A stretch of 64,000 nt of DNA. Origin: Heterocephalus glaber. Its lineage: Eukaryota; Chordata; Mammalia; Rodentia; Bathyergidae. The translations under genes were made by a program, and so were the position numbers. Under the pieces are notes generated by a model. It did no database searches. It had not been told where the DNA came from and worked only from the letters and a program-made list of their open reading frames with translations. The DNA lies in NCBI RefSeq assembly GCF_000247695.1, contig NW_004624747.1, positions 5,624,523 to 5,688,522 of the forward strand. The letters are read 5' to 3'. Below, one piece after another: positions 38,950 through 51,400 of this stretch. Within the stretch, counting starts at the first letter, position 1. Every line of letters starts with the position of its first letter.

Positions 38950-38981
<32 letters not shown>

Positions 38982-39448
38982 TGGTACCAGGGATCGAACT
39001 CAGGACCTTGCGCTTGTGAGGCAGGCGACGGAACCACTGAGCTAAATCCCCAGCCCAGAATACTTGTAGTTTTGAAGGAGGGGTTAAATTAATTTTATGA
39101 GGTATTTTTGATGCTGGAGATTGAACCCAGGAGCTCACAGGCGTGTGCACTATTGTTGAGTTATATCTCCAGTCCCAGTTTGTGTGTGAAGTTACAAAAA
39201 CCGAGAAATTGTTCTCAGGAATTTCGACCTGGATTTTTGTATTTAATTCAATCTATGGGCATGTTTTGTTATGACTATAAAATGAGTAGTGCTGCTTAGT
39301 GGAGCTCAGCTCTTAGAACGTGCTAAAGCCCTAAGAAACCTGGCTCTAATTTTTGTTTCTAGAGTGTAGCTTAAAGAAGCTGCTTTTGGAAACATCTTAG
39401 GATCAACAAAATTCTATGCTGTGTGTTAGAGGTTCCTTGCTCTCTGTG

Positions 39449-39483
<35 letters not shown>

Positions 39484-42400
39484 AGGTGGTTTAGGCTAAC
39501 TCTGCAAGGTTGTTTCAGCCTTGATGAACTAATAGTTTGTGTTGAACTTATGAGTGCCTACTGATTAGGAGTGCTTTATCATGGTGTAATGAAGATGATA
39601 CTTTGATTAGTGCCTTACAATTGAGAATTCTGTGATTCCAGGAGAAAAAACATCAGGCAGTGGTATAAATGCTGGTTCATGGCTTACAGATGTGACTCTT
39701 TCCTCAGGTTCATTCCGACAGGATCACCCCAGTAGCATGGGTGTTTATGGGCAGGAGTCTGGAGGATTTTCCGGACCAGGAGAGAACCGGAGCATGAGTG
39801 GCCCTGATAACCGGGGCAGGGGAAGAGGGGGATTTGATCGTGGAGGCATGAGCAGAGGTGGGCGGGGAGGAGGACGCGGTGGAATGGGGTAAGAGCAAAC
39901 CTTTTCTCCTTTTACCTAATTTTGTTTCATCCATAGGATTTTCAATGGAAAGAAGGGACTGAAAGACATAAGAAATTTATTCTACATTTCCATGGACAAT
40001 CTGTTGAGCACAAGTCATCTTCTAAAACATGGAAATGTCATATTTATGGCATATATCAATTGGCAGTTTGCTTTTTTCCCTGCCAGTGTACTTTGTTGGG
40101 TTGGGGAGCACAAAGAATGGTTTTGAAACTAGAGCTTTCAGTTCCCTTCATGGTTTCCAGAGGTGAAAAGCCTCTGTGGATAATAGACTTGGGATGGAAC
40201 ACACACAATCCTTCTAACAACCCTAAGTTTTTAACTAATGCCTCTGAATGGTTGTCTTGAAATACCTGGTATATATATACTGCAGAAAAGGAATGCAGCT
40301 GTTTTCCACAGTGTTTGTCCCTAAGTTCTGTTTGTGCTCAGAATTGTTGAAGATTTTGATCTCATAATCCTTAAACTATGGCCTGAGGTACACCTGATAC
40401 AAAGTTTGGTTGAAGCACAGAAAAATCCAGTGACTTTTGCAGAGTAATGTATCTAAGTATAGAATTGCTCCCCATTGGAGTTGTTAAAAGCCTAAATCAG
40501 TTTGACCATTTTGATTGATGGCCCAATCTGGTTTAGAAAACTTTGTTTAGATTAATAACATGACCCTCCTACTTCTGCTTGCCCTTCCCCTCCCTCCTCC
40601 CACTCCCTACCCCCTTTCTGGTTCTGTACTTTGATGAAGGTGAGGTATAATGTCGATGGTTAACATAATCCAGAAGGCTTAGTTCTGTGTGTGTTCTGTC
40701 CCTATATAAACTAGTTTTTTTAAAAAAAAGTTATGCAGAATATTATAAATTGGATTTGATGCCACTGTTATTTCAAGGAAAAAATTAAATAGCATTTATT
40801 TTTACAGACATTTCCAAATTAGGCAAAAAGTTGATCTTTTAATTTCATGCTAGCAAATCTCTTTATTATTAAAGATAGCTAATACTGTTTTGCATATTCT
40901 GCATAACTTTTTAAAAAGTCCAGTGAAATCTTTATTGGAAGTAAGTCATTTTATAACATACAAAAAATTGTGAATAAATTGATATAAAGTAAAATCATTA
41001 ATTTGGAGAGTATCATTCCATTATAAAGGTTTCACTTCTTTATGGATGTTTTTAATTAGACCTAGACACTTGAAATTACTATCATCACGTCTCAGATCAC
41101 CTAGAATTCTTAATAGTTTTCAATATCAAAAGCAATTTCAAGTTTATTCATTTTAATACTCCAAAAGTAATGATTCTACCAATTTTGCTAGACTGCTATT
41201 AGAGGGGGCCCCCCTTTCTGGATGAGAAGTCTCTCCTGGAGCCATAGAAGAGACCATGGCCTTCCCCATAGGTTTTTCAGCAGACTTTGATGCTACAGTC
41301 TGTTAGAGCCTGTGGGGACAGGACAGGGGCATTTCCCCTTCCCCTTTTTTGTTGTGGTGTGGTGATGGTTTTCAGTGTCTTCTACAGGTAAGGCACTTAA
41401 TGTTGTTAACATGCCCTTTTTCATTGCCTCAGTATTTTGATATTTTCATTGGCTGTTAAACGTGGAAACTTTTTAACATGCTTTGTCGCATTTATATGCT
41501 ACAGGTTACAAAGTGAGAGCCTTGTATACACTTCAATACTTAAAAAGTACCCGTACTCAGTACTCAGCCGGCAGCATAATGAAAAGTGGGACTAGACACG
41601 GTGTCCATATGGAGAGGAAAAATATACATAGAATATTTTTAACAAAATGTATTCATTGTATAAATGGAATCCTTCTGTAACTTTGGTAACTGCATACCTG
41701 TTGTTTGGTAATGAATCAGAGGAGGTATAATACTCTAGAATTGTATAACATTAAAGTGTAAACTTTTGTGTTTAAAGAGAGAGAACATTTTATGGTGTGT
41801 ACTTTTAAAAAGGACGCAAAGCTGCATGCAACAGCTTGAAATTGTATATTAAGGTATTAAAGGTGCAATACTGGTTATAAAAAACGCAGGGCCTCCCACT
41901 GGGGAGCTGCCTTTATTTACTCTTTAAAACTAACTCAAAAAAGCCCAATTCGTATTCCTCCCTCCTCTCTTTAGAATATATAATTTTATATTGCCATAGT
42001 CATTATTTTTAACATATGTCTATAAAGTTGCACCCTCAGTCCTTTGAGCCTTGGTATTTGTTGTAAATTCTCCTTTCACAGCGACTGTTAGATCCATTAG
42101 TTTCCTGAACTGTATGGCTTTATGCTGAAGATTGGCTGGATGCGTCCTGATGTGTGTTGTAGGCATTTAATGTGGTTGTCTCCTGCCTTATTATACTGTG
42201 ACTTACTAGAAGCCCAGGGCCTGGTTTGGCTCTCCCCTAGAGACGTTGGGGGTGCATCTTTATGAACATGGAAAGGTCCCTCAGAGCAGTTCCCTCTGCT
42301 TGCTGCTCCTCTCTATACCATGGTGTCCTGGTATTTTCAACTGATGGGGTGGGTGTTTGGGGTCTAGTTTCTTTACTTCCTAATTTGCCAAGTATTGCAC

Positions 42401-45400
42401 TATTAATACCAGCCCCCGAAATGAAAGGAACCAGCCACACTGGTGTGTACAATCAGACAAGCAAGGTTGTATATTAAGAAAATTTGAGCAAGCTGCCCTG
42501 AAGAAAGGCATAGTGACAAGATGAGAGAGATGCATTGTTTGGAGATGTGTTTAGCCAGTGCCCTTCTTCCCCACGAGCCCCCCCAAGGCTCAGAGCGGTA
42601 CTGGCTTTTAAAGGGAAAGGCCTTCATTTCTTCGTTTATCCCCCCAGCAGCGCTGGAGAGCGAGGTGGCTTCAATAAGCCTGGTGGTAAGTTTTTGAGTA
42701 TTACCATGGATAGTGTTAAAAAAAAAATACAGTCAGTTTTTAGAAAACTATAATTTTTTATTAGCTTCATAAACGGTTTTAAAATGATCTATACAAAAGA
42801 GACTAATGGGTACTGCCGGCATTGTCTTAGGGGTAATAAGATTAACCTATGGTTACAAAACAAAGGGTAACTTGAAGTATTGAGCATCTGCTTCTGTAAT
42901 ATGGGGGAGATTACAGTTTTTTAATTTGGTTTATTTAGAGAAAAAAATTGACTTAAATTAACACTAATTTGGCACATGAGCATTGAGAGTGTATTTGGTA
43001 ATGGTTTAGAAGCAAACCAGCAAAGAAAAAAGCAAACCCTAGCAAACCTTCCACCAATGTTAAAGAGGCACTGCTCCATTTTAGCAGTGCGGTTCATTTT
43101 GAATTTAATGAATCCCCATCAAATGGTGGTGTAGTAGATAGCTATGTGTGTTTGTAAGGTTTGTAGCTTGCAAGACGTGCACTAATAATATTTTATATGA
43201 TCTTTCCTGGTTGGCAGGACCCATGGATGAAGGACCAGATCTTGATCTAGGTAATTTTGAATTCTTGAACTTTATGTTGTGCTTTATAAGTAAATGGCCC
43301 AATGCTGGGCGTGGTGGTGCACACTTACAATCCCAGTACTAGGGAGGCTGAGGCAGGGGGATCACTGGGAGTTTGAGGCCAGCCTGGACCCCATAATGAG
43401 TTCAAAGCCAGCCAACGTAGGGAGACCCTGTCTCAAAAAACCAAAAAAATAAAAAATGACAGAATTAAGGACAGGCTAGAATTGAGCAGCCTTATAAACC
43501 AATGTGCTACTCTTTATGTCATGGGCAGATTAGCGCTCCCTTTTTGTGAGCATCTGTTCATCATCACTTTAAACAGATTCACTGGGGACCGGGGATGTAG
43601 CTCAGTGGTGCTGTGCCTGCCTTGTAAGCACAGGGTCCTGAGTTGGATTCCCATTACCAAAAAAACCCCACTGGGCTTGTGGCACACACCTATAATCCCA
43701 CCACTTGGGAGGCTGAGTCAGGATTGCTTTGAGTTCAAGGCCAGCCTGGACTACATAACAAGACCCTGTCTCAAAAAACAAAACTAGGGCCAGGGATTTA
43801 GCTCAGTGATTCTGTCGCCTGCCTCCTCACAAGCGCAAGGTTCTGAGTTTGATCTCCAGTACCAAAAAAAAAAAAACAGGCCTGGGGATTTAGCTCAGTG
43901 GTTTTGCCGCCTGCTGCGCAAGCGCAAGAACCCGAGTTCGATCCCTGGTACCAGAAAAAAAAAAAAAAACTAACAAAGTAAACCCAGAGTTCCGTGGGAT
44001 TCTTGTTGGTGGCTGGTGGTTCACTTAGATTTGTGGTAAGCACCATTGGATAGTTGTGAGCAGTTAGTAAAGGCAGCCTTATACAAAACAGTAACTCCCT
44101 TCTGTCTTCTCTGAAAGGCCCTCCCATAGATCCTGATGAAGACTCTGACAACAGTGCAATTTACGTACAAGGATTAAATGACAATGTGACACTTGATGAT
44201 CTGGCAGACTTCTTTAAGCAATGTGGGGTTGTTAAGGTAAGTAAAGTGTAACCAGCTAATGGGGCAGAAATTCAGACCACAGAACATTTTAAAGAAATTG
44301 AAAAGCTGGGCAAGGTGACACACGCCTATAATCCCAGCAATTGGGAAGCTAAAGCTAAGAGTATCAAGAAATTCAAAGCCAGGCAGGCCTTGGTGACACA
44401 CAGCTGTAATCCCAGCACTTGGGAGGCTGAGGCAGGAGGATTGCCACAAGTTTGAGGCCAGCCTAGGCCTCAACTAGTGAGTTCAGCATAGTTCAAGACC
44501 CATCTTAGGGGGTGGGGATTTAGCTCAGTGGTTTCGGCGCCTGCTTTGCAAGCACAAGGACCTGAGTTCGATCCCCGGTACCAAAAAAAAAGACTGGCCT
44601 TAACTAAGTAGCAAGACTCTGTCTCATAAAGTTCAAGGCAGCCTGAACTACATAGCAAGACCCTGACTCAAAAAACAAAAGAGAAGCCAATTATAATCCC
44701 AGCACTTGGGAGGCTGAGGCAGGAAGATGACCGTGAGTTCAAGGCCAGCCTGGGCTACATAGTGAGTTCAAAGCCAGCCTAAATTACATAATGAGACCCT
44801 ATTTCAAAAAAGACTAATTTGATGTTCAGAGTTTGTGAAATTCTCTAACGTGTTTCTAGATGTCTTGTTTACTGCTTAAAATACCCCCTTTCCCCAGACT
44901 TTAGCCATTTTCTGATAGAAATGATGCCAAATACAGTTTAAACAGAGTTGATAGCTTCAGGGTTTTTTGTTTTGTTTTTGATTTTTGAGACAGGGTCTTG
45001 TAGTTGAGATTGGCCTTGAACTTACTGTGTAGCCCAGGCTGGCCTCAACTCCAGTGATCTTGCCTCAGGCCTCAGTCTCCTGAGTGCTGGAATTAGAGGC
45101 GTGCACCACCTGCCCAGCTTTGAAGTCATTTTTACATTTGTTAGTTAATTGTGCAAATACAACTTTAGGTGAAATATACAACTTAATGTACAGAATTTTT
45201 TAAATAGGAAACATTTCTGTCCACCTCCCAGCATAAGAGTTTCATGAGTACAGTAGTTTTTCATCACTTTATATATACCCTGTTGAATCCCCATTTTCCC
45301 TTCTCCATCCTGGATTTTGTTTTGTTTTGTTTTTGTTTTGTTTTGTACTGGGGATTGAACTCAGGACCTTGCGCTTTCGAGGCAGGCAGTGGAACTACTG

Positions 45401-48400
45401 AACTAAATCCCCAGCCCCCGTCCTGGATTTTATTCTCATCTCTTAAAGATGTATTTTCAGGACTGCTTTGTTTCACATATTAGTTTTATTAGACATTGGT
45501 ATATGGCATGACGATTCTAAGAACTGGGAATATACCAGTAACTAAACAAGTAATACTTGGAGTTTATAGTAAAAATAGACATGTATGCTAGGTTATGAAT
45601 ATTAGGTAGGAAAATAAAACAAGAAAGGTAGAGAGATTAAATAAGGAATGGCACCATATAGCTTGGAGTGGGATAATGGAGGGGCAGTGAGAGCAGAGCT
45701 CCTGGGGCAGGAGTTTGGCAGGTTCGAGGGATCTGATGTGATTAGGTTTTGGTCTGAGCTCCTGGAACATAATGGTGAGGTGTTAATGATATGGGGAGCC
45801 AACAAGGTGCTACAGACCTGTAATCCCACCACTTGGGCAGCTGAGGCAGGAGGATTGATTGCAAGTTTAAGGCCAGCCTGGGCTACATAGTGAGTTCTGG
45901 GCTAATTTGGACTACCTAGCAAGATGCTGTCTCAAGAAAAAAAGACATGGGAGGTACTAGGAGAAACAGTTTGGGGGAAAGAGGTAGGTCATTAGCTCGA
46001 AAGCATAGGAATTCTGTATTCTGCTCATAAGTATATCATAAGATGGCCCTGTGGCTCGGTGAACAGTGCTTTGGACCTCTACATACATGACAATTTAGAC
46101 GGGCCAGGGATTTAGCTCAGTGGTTCCCGCGCCTGCCTGGCAAGTGCAAGATCCTGAGTTCAATCCCCAGTACCAAAAAAAAAAACACACGACAGTTTAG
46201 ATACTCTTTTAAAAGGTCTGGATTATTTCTGTGTTTTTATACTGCAGGCATTCTTTTATATGGATCCTGGTACCTGGGTTTCTTTAGTATGTCTAGTTGA
46301 TTCTTACTACTTGTATAAAGTTGCCACAAAGGGCCAGGGATTTAGCTCAGTGGTTTCAGCACCTGCCTTGCAAGCGCAAGGTCCGGAGTTCAATCCCTGG
46401 TTACCAAAACAAAAAAAAAAGTTGCCACAAATACTGAATTAATAAATGCTGGACTATTGTACAGGGGAGGTTGATTTATGTATATACATATCTCAGATTC
46501 TAATCTGAAATTATAAAAACAACTTAGCTGATGGACTCTTGTTTTCATTTTACAAAAGAGAAAAAAAAATTTAGAAGCATTAAGTAACTGCCTGAGGCTG
46601 ACCCACTAACAGTGTCCAGGTGGCCCAAGAACTGTTCTTTCTTAGAGTGCCTTGTCCTATCCCCTACTCTGGTTTTTGTTTTTGTTGTTGTTGGTTTGTT
46701 CATTTTGTGATAGGGTCTTGCTACTTAGTTCAGGCTGGCTTCAAACTCATGCCAATCTTCCTGCCTCAACCACCATGCCCAGCTTTCTGCTCATCTTTTC
46801 AGAGAGCTGAAACTAGAGGGCAAACTGTCACACTATTCAGCCTCAGCTAGGAACAAGCACATCAGGCATCTTAAATTTTCTGCCACCCTGCTCATATCTG
46901 TAAATGACTGAAAGTACCATAGAGAATGGCACAGAATTATTTAGCAAGCAGGCAAATTTACAAATACTGAATCTGTGAATACTAGGACCAACTATATGTA
47001 GAAGAGAAAGTGTTGCATTGTTGAGAGGGATAGGTACTGAAGATTAAATTTGGGGTATCATGCATGCTAGGCAAGTGCTCTACCCCTGAGCTATATCCCC
47101 CAGTCCTTTTTTTGAGATAAATGATATTTTCAGCTGGGTATGGTGGTGTACACCTGTAATCTTAGTACTTGGGAGGCTGAGGCAGGAGGATCACAGCCTG
47201 GACTACATAGTGGAACCCTGTCTCAAAAAAACGAAGATATTTCCCGGTGAGAGCTATATAGAAGCTTAGTTGATTTTGGTATCTTATATAAGATAATTTT
47301 TCTCTGTTTATGCTTACATATATGCCTACACAAGCTACATAGTTTCAGTTTCTCATAATGTACTCTTCCCAAAGATGAAACCCACAGCCGGGAAGGTATC
47401 ATGCGCATGTAATCCCATTACTTTGAGAGGATGAGGCAGGAAGATCACAAGTTCAAGTCCTGCCTAGGCAGCCTTAGCAAGACCCTAGCTTTAAAAAGGC
47501 TGGAGGTGTTAGGGGTTTCCTGGGTTCATTCCCCAGTACCACCCAAGAAGAAAAGATGAACCCCACAGTGGGCTTTAAGGTAGTATTTTAAAGATTTCTT
47601 TTTATGCGTATATATGTTGTTTGCCCAGGTATATGGGGTTTGTACCAATTAAGAAAGTAATGTTTAGGGCTGAGGATTTAGCTCAGTAGTTCCGCCGCCT
47701 GCCTTGCAAGTGGGAAGTCCCGAGTTCAATCCCTGGTACCAAAAAAAAAAAAAGAAAGTAGTGTTTGGCTGGGCATGGTGGCGCATTCTTATCCCAGCAC
47801 TGGCCTGTAATTCCAGCACTCAGGAGGCTGAGGTAGGAGGGTTGCCATGAGTTCAAGGCCAGCCTGAACTGCATAGCAAGACCATTTCAAAAAAAAATAG
47901 AAATGTTTGCCAGCCGAGTGTGGTAGTGGTGGTGTGTATCTGTAATTCCCACACTCAGAAGGCTGAGGCAGTAGGATTAGCCACCTGTTCAAGGCCAGCC
48001 TGAACTGCATAGTGAGACCCTCTCAAAAAAACAAAATGGGCTGGGGATTTAGCTCAGTGGTGGTGCCACCTGCCTCGCAAGTGCAAGGTCCTGAGTTCAA
48101 TCCCCAGTACCTAAAAACAGAAAAACAGGAGGAAATAGGACACTCAAAATTCTTTTTTTGGTGTTTTGAGACAGGGACTCGCTATGTAGTTCAGACTGGC
48201 CTTGAACTCATTATGTAGCCCAGGCTGGCCTCAAACTCATGGCAATCTTCCTGCCTCTCTTACCCAAGTGCTGGTATTGCAAGCACGAACCACTGTGGCT
48301 GATTAAAGACACCCATAATTCTAAAACACAAACATACTGATGTCTTAGTAGATGCTTATCTGTCTGTGAAAAGTTAATGCTTTCAACAGTCTGTGGGACT

Positions 48401-51400
48401 GTGAATTTCACATGGACTTGTACTCCCAAGCTAGTATATTATAGTCACATCCTAACTGTGCTAATTTTATGTGTAGATTAACAAGAGAACTGGGCAACCC
48501 ATGATCCACATCTACCTGGACAAGGAAACAGGAAAGCCCAAAGGTGATGCCACAGTGTCCTATGAAGATCCACCGACTGCCAAGGCTGCTGTGGAGTGGT
48601 TTGATGGTAGGGTGTGCTTGCTAGCAGTCAAAACCCTGCTCACCAGGAACACTTGGGTTCTTTTATTTTTTCTTCCTGGTACCAGGGATTGAACTCAGGA
48701 CCTTGCACTTGTGAGGCAGGAACGGTGCCATTGAGCTAAATCCCCAGCCTCGCATAAGGTCTTTGAGCAAATAAATGCTGGTGTCAATTTGCAGGAAAGA
48801 AAAGCTCCTGTTAATATGGGATGCCGTTAGAGTATCATTCTCTGGAAGATCTAGGGACGAGACAGAAATACTCTCTACATCACAATAGGGCTTGACAGGA
48901 GGGAGAAACTTGAGAACCATGGGAGCAAAAGGAATGCATTTCTGGAGAAAGCTGCTTGTCTATTTTTCTTTAATATTGGGAGGGCCAGGTCACCTAGGAT
49001 TGGGAAGTCATTTTATATTCAGGTGTTTTTATAAGTCAGCCTCACTTAAAACTGCAGATTCCTCTCCTTGCATTATCAGAACGTACAGAAAACTCTTCAT
49101 AAGAAACATCTCAGGGCTAGGAATGTAGCCCAGTAGTAGAGCACTTGCCTAGTATGCACAAGGTCCTGGATTCAGTCCCAAGCACCACAAGAAAAAAAAG
49201 AAATAGCCAGTGTATATTTGAGAGTGACTATATTTTAAATAAAGCCTGGACATCAATGCTAGAATTTCACAACCTACTTGAAAGTGTCAGCCATTAAGTC
49301 CTGGCTTTCCTTTCATGGCTCTTGTCCAGTCTCTCAGCCTATGTACTGCAAGGATCCTAGTACACATTCTGCTCCTTTCAGCTAGCTATTCTTTAAATAG
49401 TGAGGTATTGTTTTGTTTGGGTTTGTTTGCTTGGTGGGATTTGTTTGGGGGTAGAGGGATTTTTAAATATCTTTAAAGCCTTTTCAGGTCATGGGGACTC
49501 ATTGGTAAAAATCTTGGAGATTTACAAGAGGAGGCAGGCTTGATGGCTCTGGGGACACCAAATTTGATAAGTGATTGAATTGATGGAAAAGGAGGAACTC
49601 TAGTCCCTCTGTGAGGGAGGAGTTGGAGTTTGGGGTGCATTGATGTTACCTTATTCTAGGGAAAGATTTTCAAGGAAGCAAACTTAAAGTCTCCCTTGCG
49701 CGGAAGAAGCCTCCAATGAACAGCATGCGAGGTGGCATGCCGCCCCGTGAGGGCAGAGGGATGCCACCACCACTACGTGGAGGTATTTATGCTTTCCTCT
49801 GATCTATTTCTTTATTCCTGTAAGTGTTTTTCAGCCCAACTTTTGCCCTTGAGAAACTTGATCAGTGTGGAGATGAAGTAATAAAAATGTGTGTAGAGGG
49901 CCGAGGATTTAGCTCAGTGGTTCCAGCGCCTGCCTCGCCAAGCGCAAGGACCCGAGTTTGATCTCCAGTACCAAAAAAATGTGTGTAGTGCCTGGTGTCA
50001 GCTCTGGGACTGCGATTTCTGTTTTGGTCTCATTGCATGAAAATGTCACAGGGTTGTTGGGAGCGAAGTGAAATAATACACATGGAAAGAGTATTGTACA
50101 TGGACAGCCTTCTGGTCCATGGCTTGGTAGTTGTGGGGATGATGCTAATGCCTGTCTAGGTCACTGGGCCTGTGGGAGAGTTTGTTTTCTATAGCAAAGC
50201 TGATTCTATAAAAAGATGATTGGCTATTTCTTATTGCAGGTCCAGGTGGCCCAGGAGGTCCTGGGGGACCCATGGGTCGCATGGGAGGTCGTGGAGGAGA
50301 CAGAGGAGGCTTCCCTCCAAGAGGACCCCGGGGTTCCCGAGGAAACCCATCTGGAGGAGGAAATGTTCAGCATCGAGCTGGAGACTGGCAGTGTCCCAAT
50401 CCGTATGTACTTCATTATTTAGAGTAGTGTAATAACTGCCATGTGCGGAGGCACACACCTGTAATCCTAGCACTTGGGAGGCTGAGGCAGGAGGATCACC
50501 ACAGGTTTGAGGTCAGCCTGGGCTGCATAGTGAGTTCAAGGCTGGCCTAAACTACATAGTGAAACCTTGTCTCAAAAAAGAAAAAAAAAGACTTCAGTGA
50601 CTGTCCAGGTGAGAACAACAATCTGCCCCTCCGTAGTGCTCCCTCTGGTCCTATGGGTGCACTGCTGCCTGAGGCTGTGACTCAAGCTATTTTCTGTGAG
50701 AGGACAGATCCTCTCAATGTTTTGGGACCCAGACCTGATGGTTATGGTATAGAGTGCAAATGTTGCCTTTGCTCATTCCACTTCCTTAGTTCACTTCTTG
50801 ATTTCTACTGTGCTGTGACTTTATTCAGGGGTTGTGGAAACCAGAACTTTGCCTGGAGAACAGAATGCAACCAGTGTAAGGCCCCAAAACCTGAAGGCTT
50901 CCTCCCACCACCCTTCCCACCCCCAGGTAGGTAAAGGTTTTGTGAACATCATCTCAGCTTTCTGGTGCTGAACCTCTTGTGCTGACTTAGTGGGCTTGGG
51001 AAACCAGCTGCCCATTACTAAGAACCTTAGTTACAATTGTATTATCAGTTCTAAAATGTCACCCAGATACTGAGGTTGAGGAGGTGGTAGGATCGGGGGT
51101 GGGGGTAGAAGCCAGGTAACAATCAGGAAGAATTTTCTGTGTAAGCATTTCTGGGAAATTGACAAAGAGACTCAAGAAAGGGTGAGGTTTAGGGCAGAGG
51201 ATCACCATGAGTTCAGGGCCAGCCTGAGCTACAGAGTGAGACACTGTCTCAGAAAAAGGAGGGCCGGGGATTTAGCTCAGTGGTTCTGTTGCCTGCCTCG
51301 CAAGCGCAAGGTCCCAAGTTCGATGTCCGGTACCCCAAAAAAAAAAGGGCCGAGGATTTAGCTCAGTGGTTCTGGCGCCTGCCTAGCAAGCGCAAGGTCC

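Noticed and set aside
50653..50828. Open stretch before EWSR1 exon 15, in its frame
   Set aside because: No convincing upstream acceptor in the right phase was seen, so an extended exon is not supported.
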